Shown in pieces: positions 36,021-46,337 of a stretch of 64,000 nucleotides of DNA. Position 1 is the first letter of the stretch. Each line of letters starts with the position of its first letter. Made by a program: the position numbers and the translations under genes. The stretch is from Adiantum capillus-veneris (Eukaryota > Streptophyta > Polypodiopsida > Polypodiales > Pteridaceae). The notes under the pieces are model-generated. The model had not been told where the DNA came from. It saw only the letters and a program-made list of their open reading frames with translations, and did no database searches. The stretch is from assembly GCA_014529385.2 (NCBI GenBank), contig CM043960.1, positions 72,677,910 to 72,741,909 of the forward strand. Reading direction: 5' to 3'.

Positions 36021-36248
36021 TGTTTACCATATACATGTGGTAGTGATGTGTGTGAACACACTAGGACCGCCGGGGCATTTTTTCCCTCTTTAGGAGGTTT
36101 TTTCCCCCGTGCATTGTATATACGCCCATCACTCTAGGGCTATCTATCTTTCCATTGCACACTAAGTAAAACACTCTCTATTGTGTGCCTTGAGATTCCT
36201 TCGTCTTCTCCAAGCTGTGTGTGTTTCTCTGCAACCCTAATTCCAACA
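36021..36248 (+). repeat. 5' LTR of Copia B2
   Basis: Starts TGTTTACCATATACATGTGG and ends CCCTAATTCCAACA. Confidence 0.93.
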
Positions 36249-36610
36249 ATTGGTATCAGAGTAGGTCACGTCCTCCCGGGCTTAGTAGACAGCTACTCCA
36301 GCACACGCTTGCTTACTTTCTCCGATTTCAGTGAGCTTTGGCGAGCATTCGTAGGTCGACAAAATATTTGGTTGAGCTCGAGGAGCTCGGTCTGCTCAGA
36401 ATTTTGATTTGGGCTCATTTCGGCCTTCGTTTCCACTACAGGCAATACTGCACAGGCTATTTCGTCATTTTGTGCAAAATTTTTGTCAGTTCCCTTTTCT
36501 GCATAACAGGTGCCTTATAGTCTTCTACGGTTTGTGCTATATAGCACAGGTTGTTCCCGCTCCGTTTCTCCTATTTTCGGGCAGTTTTCACATCAGGTGC
36601 AACATTTACC

Positions 36611-39600
36611 ATGGCTGACAACAACAACACAAATGTGTTCAAGATGTTTGCTGCTGAGGACAAGTTGGATGGGGACAACTACCCTATGTGGGCTTATATG
36701 ATGCAACATGTTCTTGTGTCAAAGGGTGTTTGGAATATTGTGCAGGGCATTGATGTACGTCCTGGTTTTGAGGATGTAGGCGATGTTGAGGATGTTGTAG
36801 GTCTTGCTGCAAGGATTGCAGCTGTTAGAGTTGTTTTGCCTACGGCAGAACAAGCTCGTTGGGATGTTAAGGATGCGCAGGCTCATGAATTGATTGTGTT
36901 GTCTGTGAAGCGCACCATTGTTCCTCACATCCGTTCAGCAAAATCTGCAAAACAAGCTTGGGATATTTTAGCAGGTCTTTATGCAAGCCGCAATGAGGCT
37001 AAAATTGCTTTGCTGCGTAAAGAGCCGGAGTCGAAGATTATGCATGAGGAAGATGATATGGACACTTTCCTTGCTAGTGTCAAGGATATCAATGAGCAGC
37101 TTATTTCTGCAGGTGAAGTCATTTCAGACAGTTTCCTTGTGTAGACTGTTCTTGATGCCTTACGAGATTCCTACCAGACTTTTGCTAGTACTTGGAGACT
37201 TATGACCCAAGGAAATCCTGAAGTTGTCAAGTTTGATGCATTATGCACATTGCTATTGCAAGAGTCACTTTCTCGAAAAAACAGGACTAGGCAGCGTGCA
37301 GTTGAACAGGCTTTTATTGCTTCTCAAAGAAAGGGTGGTAACAGTAATGCAGCCACTTCTTATGGTTCTGCTGCGAGTGGCAAAAATTATGTTCCTAATG
37401 CTTCTGCTGGCAGTACTTCGTCTGGTAATTCTGGTGATAAGGGAAAAAAGAAGATGCGTTGCCATTATTGTAAAGCCAATGATCACTTGATCAAGTCGTG
37501 TCCTAAGTTGAAGGCCAAAGAGGCTAAGAAGAAAGAGGGTGGTTCCACTGCAAATGCTGGTTCCACTACAAATGCAGCCATTGTTGAGTCTTCTGTGAAA
37601 GGAGACTGTTTTGCTAATGTTGATGCAGAATGGGCGTTTAGCGCAGAGTGCACTTACAATCCTGCTGTCCATGATGCATGCTTGTCAGTTGCTGCAGATT
37701 CACATGTGTGGTATTTTGACAATGGTGCTACAAAGCACATTACCTCACATCGTGAATTGTTTACCTCTCTCGAGTCCCTCATGGGAATTCAGTCACTTGT
37801 GCCAACAATGCCTCTTATCCAGTTCAGGGAGCTGGAAAGATTGTGCTTACTGCTGCTAATGGCACTTCTTTCACACTTGTTGATGCACTTTATGTACCTG
37901 GGATCAAGAAGAATCTCTTGTCTGTATCCGCACTTGCTAGACTTGGACTTGTAGTCAAATTTGTGGATGACAGATGTACAGTTCATGATCTCGGTTTTGG
38001 TGATGAAATTGTTGCATCTGGCCTTTTGTGCCGTGGGCTGCATAAGCTCGCTTTGTATGACAAGTGTGGACAAAATTTTGCAAATGTTGTTGCAGATTCA
38101 AGGGCTATTTCAGATGCAAAACTTTGGCATGCACGTTTTGGTCATCTGAATTTTGCCAGTTTGCTACGTTTGCAGATATCTGATATGGTTGCTTCTTTGC
38201 CGCCTCTTGAAGCACCTGTCAAACATGTTTGTGAAGGCTGTATTTTGGGTAAGATGCAGCGTTCTAAGTTTCCAAAGGATGGTTCAGTTCGGGCCACATG
38301 CAGGTTGCAGCTTGTGCATAGTGATGTTTGTGGGCCCATGCAAACTCCGTCCTTGGGGATTTACCTGTACTTCATGACTTTCATTGATGATTACTCCAGG
38401 CATGCATGGGTATTTCCGCTTAAAGTGGAGTCCGAAGTTTTTTTGTGCTTAAAACAATTTCTGGCTATGGCTGAAAATGTCTCGAAATGTACTATGGGCA
38501 ACCTCCGTTCTGATCAAGGGGGGGAGTATATGTCTCATGAATTTAATGCATTTCTGGCTAGTCGTGGGATAAAACACCAATGTACAGTGACTTATACACC
38601 TCAGCAAAATGGTGTTGCTGAGAGGAAAAACAGGTCACTGACGGAAATGGCACGATGTATGGTCAAAAGTCAAGCTTTGCCGCATTCTTTTTGGCTTGAG
38701 GCCATTATGTGTGCCACTTATGTACTTAACAGGTGTCCTACGAAAGCTTTGCAGTCTATTACTCCATATGAAGCATGGCATGATAGAAAGCCTTCTATTG
38801 AGCACATACGTGTTTTTGGCTGTTTGGCATATGCTTTGGTGCCACAAGTGCAGCGCAGAAAATTGGATGATAAGGCTCTCAAATGTATTTTTGTTGGTTA
38901 TAGTGCTGAAAGCAAAGGTTACAGGTTGTATCATCCGCAAACAAAACGTATTCTGGTTTCACGGGATGTAGTGTTTGTGGAAGATTCTGTTCAGCCCTTG
39001 CTGTCATGTACTAGAGACAGTAATGTAAGCTCACACGACATTAATGACACTTTGTTGCCTCTTTTCAGTGGTGGAAATACGAATGTAAGTTCCAATGAGG
39101 CAAATGTACAGCCTATGGGGGTTTCTGAAAATGTTCTAGATCAACCTATTACTGATGTAGATGTACATGATGTACTTGATGAGGAAAGGGCTGAAAATGA
39201 GCAGGCTAGAGGTATGCCAAAATGGCTGGTGCACACCTTGCGTGACAGTAAATTGGATGCACCTTTGTCTAGTCGTACTCGTTCAGGCTGTCGCCATGCA
39301 TCTTAGATTGTTATGCTTTGGCTATGTCTAGCTTACATGATGTTGAGGAGCCTCTGGCTTTTGATGAAGCACAAAATTCAAAAAATTGGATCCCTGCCAT
39401 GCAATCAGAATATGATGCACTTATAGAAAATGACACATGGACTTTATGTGATTTGCCTCCTGGCAAAAAGGCCATTGGTAGGAAGTGGGTTTACAAGTTG
39501 AAACGCAAGCCGGATGGTGAGATCGATCGCCATAAGGCTCGACTTGTTGCAAAGGGTTATGCACAGCAAAAAGGCATAGATTATGAAGAGACTTTTGCTC

Positions 39601-40878
39601 CCACTTGTCGTATGACTACTATGCGTTTTCTATGTGCATTGGTAGCTCATTTTGGTTGGGATGTACATCAATCCGACATTGTTACTGCTTTCGTGAATGG
39701 TGACATATTTGAGGAAGTTTATGTAACCCAGCCTTGTGGTTTTGTCATAAAAGGACAAGAGGACAAAGTGTGCAAATGTAACAAGGCTTTGTATGGGTTG
39801 AAGCAATCTCCTCGTGCCTGGTATGAGAAAGTTGACACTCATTTGGTCAAACAAGGCTTTCGTAACAGTCCAGCAAAAAGCACATTGTATGTAAAGCGTG
39901 AGGGTGATGTACTTCTCATTGTGGTTCTTTATGTTGATGATTTGCTGACCAAATGAGAGACATATTATTGAATTTAAGGCTGATTTGAATGCTACTTTCA
40001 AGATGAAAGATTTGGGGCTGTTGCATCATTATTTGGGTATACAGTTTAAGCAGTGTGATGGTGGTATTGCCTTGTGTCAGAAAAGTTACATAGAGACATT
40101 GCTATGTAAGTTTGGACTTGAGGGTTGCAAACCTATTGCCACTCCCATGGAAACAGGTTTGAAGTTGAGTCTACATGATGCTGGTGATCCTGCTGATGTC
40201 ACTCTTTACCAAACTGTTGTTGGCTGCCTCATTTATGTATGCAACACGAGGCTGGATATTTAGTTTGCAGTCTCACAGGTCAGCAGATTTATGCATAGCC
40301 CAGGGTCTAAGCATTGGCAGGCTGTCAAGAGGATTTTCCGCTACCTTAGTGGCACTTTACATCTTGGCTTGTTTTATCCCAAGGGGGGATCATTGCCGCC
40401 AGACTTACATGCTTTTTCGGACTCAGATTGGGCTGGTTGTTTTTACACGCGAGTGTCCACAAGTGGTTTTTGTTTCATGCTTGGTTGTTCATGTATATCA
40501 TGGTTGAGCAAGAAGCAGCCTACTGTGGCCACTTTGAGTTGTGAGGCTGAGTACAGGGCAGTCTTCACAGCTACGGTTGAGTGTGTATGGCTCAGACGCC
40601 TTATGGCTGATTTGGGTGTTGGACAGGACACTGCCAACACTATCTACACTGACAGTCAGAGCGCATTGGCAGTTGTGAGGAACCCAGTTTTTCATGCTCG
40701 CACAAAGCACATTGAGGTGCATTACCACTATGTGAGGGAGAGGCTGTCAGCAAGAGAGATCAGCTTGGCTTATGTGCCAACACAGGACAACCTTGCAGAT
40801 CTTTTTACAAAGGCATTGTCTCGTGAGAAGCTTGAAGCTTTCCGCAAAGCTTTGGGCTTACTCCCCTTTGTGGACTGA
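36611..40878 (+). pseudogene. gag-pol coding region of Copia B2
   Basis: Gag begins MADNNNTNVFKMFAAEDKLD with the UBN2-type LDGDNYPMWAYMM stretch and a knuckle CHYCKANDHLIKSC near 37460. Protease region with TKHITSHRE near 37740. GAG-pre-integrase and integrase 38100-39000 (GCILGKMQRSKFPKD, HSDVCGPMQ, DDYSRHAWVFPL, PQQNGVAERKNRS). RT 39360-40060 (KWVYKLKRKPDGEIDRHKAR, LYVDDLL). RNase H 40290-40878 (SDWAGC, DSQSALAVVRNP). Order is Copia-type. Broken; treated as a fossil. Confidence 0.92.
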
Positions 40879-40953
40879 TCCTGTCCTCAGGGCATGGCAC
40901 TTCCCTTTACTCATGTGCCAGCTCTCGTTCACCGCATCACTCCAGGGGGGATT

Positions 40954-41178
40954 TGTTACCATATACATGTGGTAGTGATGTGTGTGAACACACTACGACC
41001 GCCGGGGCATTTTTTCCCTCTTTAGGAGGTTTTTTCCCCCGTGCATTGTATATACGCCCATCACTCTAGGGCTATCTATCTTTCCATTACACACTAAGTA
41101 AAACACTCTGTATTGTGTGCCTTGAGATTCCTTCGTCTTCTCCAAGCTGTGTGTTTCTCTGCAACCCTAATTCCAACA
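40954..41178 (+). repeat. 3' LTR of Copia B2
   Basis: Starts TGTTACCATATACATGTGGT and ends CCCTAATTCCAACA, followed by the GCTTT duplication. Confidence 0.93.
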
Positions 41179-41183
41179 GCTTT

Positions 41184-41554
41184 CGTCCACGCAAAATGCT
41201 CCAGCCCGTGATCACACACACGGTCACAAACAAATATTTTTTAATTTTTTTAATTTCATATTTTTTAAGATTAATTTTTTAAATTAATAAAATAATATTA
41301 ATTTTAAATTTATAACGGCTACTTATTAGACGTGAGTATATAATCAATTTGTTTTAACTTATACAATGTGATCTTGTGCTTAATTATTTGCTTAGCATAT
41401 TATAATGGCTTGCTCTTTATTTTTCTTGGGTAAAGAGTTTTCTTATCTTTTTTACAATGGTAAATTCATAATATCTGAATCGTTTCTTTTAGAATTAATT
41501 TCTCCAATGAAATTTACAACTTGAGATGCTGTTATCGAAGTAGGTGATATTGAA
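41184..41554 (+). promoter_or_regulatory. AT-rich leader upstream of the M transposase
   Basis: About 340 bp of strongly AT-rich sequence with TTTTTTAAT-type runs between the Copia B2 insertion and the transposase ATG. It presumably includes the transposase promoter, cut off from the GT/C-rich block by the Copia. The frame upstream of ATG 41555 is open only back to a stop at 41522. Confidence 0.35.
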
Positions 41555-44500
41555 ATGAATTTGCCTCTTGAGAGGACTCTCAACAATTTGGGTGAATTCA
41601 TCTATGTATTGGATGAGCAGGTTTCACGTAAATACAAAGTCAACGTATCTCATCAAACACAGTATGTCGGCTCACCTAGCATGATTCCCATTTCCATTGT
41701 GGATAGTCTGTCAAAGATGCAATTCGGTCCAAAGGAGTTAATAGATCTATGTACCCCCCCTCGAGTTTTGCCCTTAAACAACTTCAAAAGGAGTACAAGA
41801 CAAAAGCTCTTACAGGCCGAGAAGAAGGGCACATTGACAAAGCTGTTAATGCAAATCAAAGTAGTGGAACAAGTTACAGACATTCCAAGGTCTTACAATG
41901 GAGATCTCATTCTAGAATTTCCACCTACCATGGGAAAGTTGCACCATATGGATGCGATGGAGCATAAGTATGATCCTCATTTGTGGTCGAAGCCTACTAC
42001 ATTTAATATTGTATTTGCAGGTGTAGTGCATCTTAGTCATTGCATAGGATCTCTCAAGTGCATGAATGAACAATGCGTCCGCTTGGTTAATTACCATATT
42101 CCCAATACAAGTCATTTCAACGGGTACATACAAAAGGCAACTGGACCTGGGGAATATTGTAAGATTGGAGATAAGAGCCTTACATGCCATTTTTGTAAGG
42201 CAATTGCTTTTTGTATTGCAACATGTGATTGTGTAGTATACTATGTCATGCCATCCGATGAGACTGCCACTAGAGTCATGATTCATCGTGGTACACATCG
42301 ACACGATGTGCGCAGCGGCACATCCAAAACACTAACGGACAACACCAAGCTGATGGTGCAAAGGATTTTGACTGTTGACCCACACGCAGGAGCCACGAAG
42401 GTTCAAATGCGTTTGGCAAAAGAAATTATAAGTACAACACTTCTTCGCAACAACACCAACGAAGGTATTTTAGGCGAGCAACAACTATTTGCAATCGCTG
42501 AGGTGTTGGGCGCATTGGTGCAAGATAACTGGTATGAACATTTCGTAGATTCTTATTTCAATGCGAAACTCTATGCTAAATTATTTTTTAATCTAAACAC
42601 TTTTAACATTGACAGGTTTCGGAGGTCAGTATCTATTTTACGTAGAGGGGTTGACAAAGAATCTTTTGGCATTGATGCACTCCTAAAACTAAAGCGAGAC
42701 TGCACATATGAGTTTTTCCATGGAAGCCGGTTTCTTGGTCAAGGTATGGATAGGGAGAAATGTTATGTCTTCAAAATGTCCACAATTGGTTCGGCATCTG
42801 GTGTGGACCTAGTCAACCAAATGAGACAAGATCGGGATGGTGATCTTCGACGTGCGTGGATCCAGTTTGATCACACCAGACGTGTTAACGATTGGGTGAC
42901 TATGGCCTGTCATATCAATGATCCAAGGTACATGGCCTATCTTAAGAGCTTTGTGGCTTTCCATTTACTCTCTCTAAAACAATTTGTTTGCAGCATGCTG
43001 GACCTTTTGACTATTGCAACTTGTGAAATGAAACAGGAAGACATGGAAACGCAATGTTTGTTTTGGGAGTGCCTTAATGATGTAATGATATCATGTGGGT
43101 GTAACAAAGCAAATTTCTTTGGCTACATGGCTGATGAAGCTCAAGCAAATTGGAATGCAGTTCGAATTGTTTTCAATGGTGGTGACAAGACCAATACAAT
43201 GAGCGGCCGAGAGCGTTCTTGTCTTTTCCATTGGAAGCAAAGCTTGAATCAACACACAATGAAGTATGTGGTGCAAGCTTCTCAACACACACACAAAGAA
43301 ATGTGTGAGAAGTGGAGGCAAGCACCAACAAAAGAGGCTACAACAGCAGCGGAGGCTCGTCTGATACGCCAATGGTGGCATAACGGTCATTGCATAGACC
43401 GTAACATTCCATACATGGATTCATGGCTTAGTTGGTGGGAAATTCGTATTGCACATTGGGGTGGCATTATGACATGCGTAGAAAGTAGCTCTGATGGACC
43501 AAACACTCCACGCACTAACCTTGCGGAGAGCAAGCATGGCAGCTGGCTAGCATGGGAGGGTTTCCGTAAGCGCATATCATTATATGATGCATGTACAACA
43601 GACCTTGCAAATTCCATCTTACAGAGTACAAAGGCCATTTCATACAGCCATGGAAAACACATTGGGAAGGGTCCATCAATACAAAAGCTTACGAAACGCC
43701 ATGAAAAACGTCCTAGCCAAGTGATTAGAGTAGTGAATGCGGCTACTGAGGGCACTCCAATGTATAAACAACCAACTCCATTAACGGGAGATAAGGAGAC
43801 ATCAAGGCAAAAACGGAAGCCAAATGAGGTTATCAACGTGGAAGATGATGCATCACATAGGCCTGAGTACAACTCGGTCACCAAAGATCGCAAGAAGTGT
43901 GGAAGACCACGTAAGATCAACTTTGCAGAAGAAGGGATATCACAAACCCCAAAACGAAGTATAGGTTCTGGTGGGCAGTATGTAGTTGAGCGCAAGGTCA
44001 ATGAGGCAATGTGGGCCATACGTGGAACTCCACAAGGTAGTAGGGTCACATGTAGCGGCACACCAAGAGGCGGACGCAGGTGTGGATGCAGTATAGCAGG
44101 TTCTAGCCTTGGTATACCAGCCCCATCGTTTGAAGGATATCGAAAACATCCAAATGGTGTGGTGCGTCAATGGTTTTGGTTTTGTCTGGATCATGTCTTG
44201 CATTGTCATATAGTAGACCAGAACATTGAGCCTCAGCCTCTTCATCCACCACACACTTGGCCCGTGCATGTGGGCACCAACCTATCTGAGGATGAGGTGC
44301 AAATATTGTATGAAGGGGGGTATCAAGTGGAGCTAAGCAAAGAAGGAGTGTCTAATGTAAAGCCAGTTGCTCAAGAACAAAATATGACAAACTCTCCTTT
44401 CAAGTCAAAAGATGCATCCACTCCTGAAGGCAGTGCAAGAGCCACAGAGATGGTCTACGTGTACGATATTGGACTTCCATTTCCGAGGATGCTGCTCGCA

Positions 44501-44844
44501 AGATCAGTATAGCACTAGCCCTGAGAGCGAAGGTCGTAGAAGAGATATGTGCAGAAGATGGTGTTAGTGAGGTCTTCAAACTAGAGAGGAAAAGTGAAGA
44601 TGGTTATGTCGGGATGTACAAAGTTTGTATTAGCAACCAGCCATCGTGCACATGCCCAGACTTCATGGAACGGGTGTGAAAGCAAAAACCATATCTTGCA
44701 TGTAAACATTTGTATTTTATTTATCTACGTGTGCTAGGGCTAAGCCAAAATGAGAACATGTTTATCCATCAACCAATCCTGGTAGATGTTGATATCTTCA
44801 GGGCACTGAGTCGAAGCCGGACTTATCCAGGCATGGATGCATAG
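41555..44844 (+). pseudogene. MULE-like transposase with Cys/His cluster, AT-hook and SWIM zinc finger
   Basis: The main frame (41555-44512, 985 codons) would cut and paste element M. Residues about 163-254 hold a Cys/His cluster (CIGSLKCMNEQC, CHFCKAIAFCIATCDC, IHRGTHRHD), possibly a WRKY-GCM1-like zinc finger. The catalytic core includes FFGYMADEAQANWNAVRIVF (about 521-540), CLFHWKQSLNQH (about 555-566) and NLAESKH (about 655-661). By family comparison these should bear the second Asp and the Glu of the DDE triad. CGRPRK near 782 is an AT-hook. After the main frame a different frame continues with a SWIM finger: SCTCPDF at 44644-44664 and CKHLYF near 44703, ending at TAG 44842-44844. The frame change near 44460 could be an indel or an unrecognised intron. 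An in-frame TGA at 44677-44679 splits the SWIM finger. I recall similar ADxAQANWNAVRIVY proteins in seed-free plants but cannot check this. Confidence 0.8.
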
Positions 44845-45097
44845 CATTTGACAATGCTCACTTCTTCTTAGTATGCTTTACCTAAACAATTGTACTACTT
44901 TCTAACTTTATCTTAGGTTGGTCACATTGGGATACATTCATTTGCAACTTTTTTTCATATTTGAGTACTTGTTGTTTATGTGTCAAATCGTGTATAAAAT
45001 AATATAATATTACCAGAGTGGCTATAAATTGCCATAGCTTGAGTTATTTTTGTGAAAGCGTCCACTAGCTTCCTAGCACACCTCTCCTTCTTTCACG
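44845..45097. other. Spacer between transposase and small gene of M
   Basis: AT-rich, with no frame of note. Probably the transposase 3' untranslated region and the promoter of the following small gene. Confidence 0.4.
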
Positions 45098-45436
45098 ATG
45101 TCCGACGATCTTGCGAGTAAAATAAAGTTTGCGTGGGATGCCATGGAAGCCATTCCAAACGGAGAGGCATTGTATGGAGCCGACTAGTTTCGTCAGGCTC
45201 TCAAGGCAACCATCAACGTGTATCGCCTCTATCAATGCCGCAAGAAACTCAACATGCGGAGCTTAATCAATTTGAACGAGACGGGACAACTAGCTTTCTC
45301 TTGCTGGAAGAAAATTGGGCTCATCACAAAGGAGGATGAGGAGGAAATGAGGCAGCAACTAAGCAACATGGTGAATCTTAATATGCCAATCGAAGGGAGC
45401 ACATCAACTACTAAAAGCGGGCCTTCCGGAAGATGA
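45098..45436 (+). pseudogene. Small accessory gene of M, function unknown, one in-frame stop
   Basis: ATG 45098 opens MSDDLASKIKFAWDAMEAIP. The frame is open to TGA 45434-45436 (113 codons with the stop) except for one TAG at 45185-45187 (codon 30). The protein is helical and charged (QCRKKLNMRSLINLNETG, then KKIGLITKEDEEEMRQQL) with a Ser/Thr tail. I recognise no domain. Its place just inside the right inverted repeat, same strand as the transposase and with sustained coding character either side of the TAG, suggests a real accessory gene of the element, perhaps a partner of the transposase. That role is inference only. Confidence 0.5.
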
Positions 45437-45631
45437 ACACTTCTTGTTTATGTAATGCAAGTTTAATAAAATGTAACATTTTTATTATTAATGGGAGTTC
45501 TTGTTTTAAGTACCCTTGTCTATATTGTTTTTGAAACAATTTGTCTAGCTTCCATACCTTTGACTGTCTCTCTCTCTCTCTCTCTATCTCAAAGAGAGAG
45601 ATAGAGATAGTCCACAAAGAGGAAGAGAGAA
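45437..45631. other. Right subterminal region of M
   Basis: AT-rich stretch, then a (CT)n run from 45567 and a GAGATA-type run to about 45610, mirroring the CT-rich subterminal zone at the left end. No gene. Confidence 0.5.
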
Positions 45632-45703
45632 TCTTTTTAGGAATCTGCTCACCTGATTCCTAAAAAGCGCTCGTCGGAAACTGCTCGCCTAGAAATATCC
45701 CCC
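45632..45703 (-). repeat. Right terminal inverted repeat of M
   Basis: On the minus strand reads ATTTCTAGGCGAGCAGTTTC, then GACGAGCGCTTTTTAGGAAT and CAGGTGAGCAGATTCC, matching the left repeat. Most differences are transitions. Confidence 0.87.
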
Positions 45704-45728
45704 CGGGCCCGGTAGGTGCCTTTGGTAT

Positions 45729-46315
45729 TGTTAACCCTCACGGCTCACGGACACCCCATCACCTACGACGGACGTGTATTATGTATTTGGTAGAGTCAGG
45801 TACCGGGCTTGTTGGACCAATAGGAAAAGGGTAAGAGTGATCGCCGATGAGAGGCGCACTCTAACTGGGATATTCAAGGGATTAGTTGGCTAAGCATGGG
45901 CGCCCAAGTGTGAATGGGGTGAGCTCATATAAAAGCCAACTAAACCTAAAATTCACTCATTCTCTCATTTGTGCAATAGAAGAGTGCTCTTGCTCCATCT
46001 CCATCTCCATATTCTTCTTCTTCACCTCCTCGTGTGTGTGTGTATGTGAGAGAGAGAGAGAGAGGGAGAGTGTGTGTGCGATCGAGCATTACGAAGGCAT
46101 GACGGCGGCGAAGCGGTTGAGCGCTGCACGATTGCAGCTTCTTCTTCATCGCGGCGAGGAATCCACCACGAAGGCGAGCATAGAGCGGTGAGTGACACAC
46201 CCTTTGCTCTCTTGAGCTTGCTAGATTAGTCTTGTTGTGTGCTTGGAGCCATTTGTGGCTCGCACACGATGTATCGGCAAGTCCCTTGCTTCGACAGTGC
46301 GGCAAGGAGCGCACA
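45729..46315 (+). repeat. 5' LTR of Gypsy D (about 587 bp)
   Basis: Begins TGTTAACCCTCACGGC after the C-derived GTGCCTTTGGTAT and ends near AGGAGCGCACA, four bases before the primer site. Contains a CATATAAAAG TATA-like box at about 45928 and a GT/GA repeat at 46034-46076. No second LTR is available for dating. Confidence 0.7.
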
Positions 46316-46319
46316 TTTT

Positions 46320-46337
46320 TGGCGCCGCTGCCGGGGA
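46320..46337 (+). other. Primer binding site of Gypsy D
   Basis: TGGCGCCGCTGCCGGGGA, the conserved primer-site sequence of plant Athila/Tat elements. Confidence 0.85.

Larger units (their letters stand above)
36021..41178 (+). mobile_element. Ty1/Copia retrotransposon B2 (family B), nested in M
   Basis: LTRs 36021-36248 and 40954-41178, primer site TGGTATCAGAGT at 36251-36262, polypurine tract AGGGGGGATT before the 3' LTR, perfect target duplication GCTTT (36016-36020 and 41179-41183). The LTRs differ by about 3 substitutions and 2 small indels in about 225 bp (about 1.3%), the youngest insertion here. Nearly full length, with about five breaks in the coding region. It belongs to the same family as B1. 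Confidence 0.95.
29575..45703. mobile_element. Large MULE-like DNA transposon M carrying a ParB-methyltransferase gene
   Basis: Bounded by inverted repeats of about 70 bp (29575-29645 and 45632-45703), each backed by CT-rich subterminal sequence. Flanks CCGGCCCGG (29566-29574) and CGGGCCCGG (45704-45712) form an 8-9 bp target duplication with one mismatch. The 5' LTR of C shows the unoccupied site. It holds a transposase and a small gene on the plus strand and an 11-exon ParB-DNA methyltransferase gene on the minus strand, divergently arranged around a 2-kb low-complexity block. Copia B2 inserted later; without it M is about 11 kb. The duplication length and SWIM-type transposase favour the Mutator-like group. 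The copy looks inactive, since both large genes are damaged. Confidence 0.85.

Noticed and set aside
34274-36043. A 589-codon plus-strand frame rich in Cys/Val/His then Pro
   Set aside because: It is translated GT/CA repeat followed by C-rich repeat; equally long frames exist on the opposite strand, and there is no domain.
45704-46315. Reading 45704-46315 as more of the C 3' LTR
   Set aside because: Homology to C stops after GGTAGGTGCCTTT-GTAT; a new TG start and a TGGCGCC primer site at the end show it is the D LTR.
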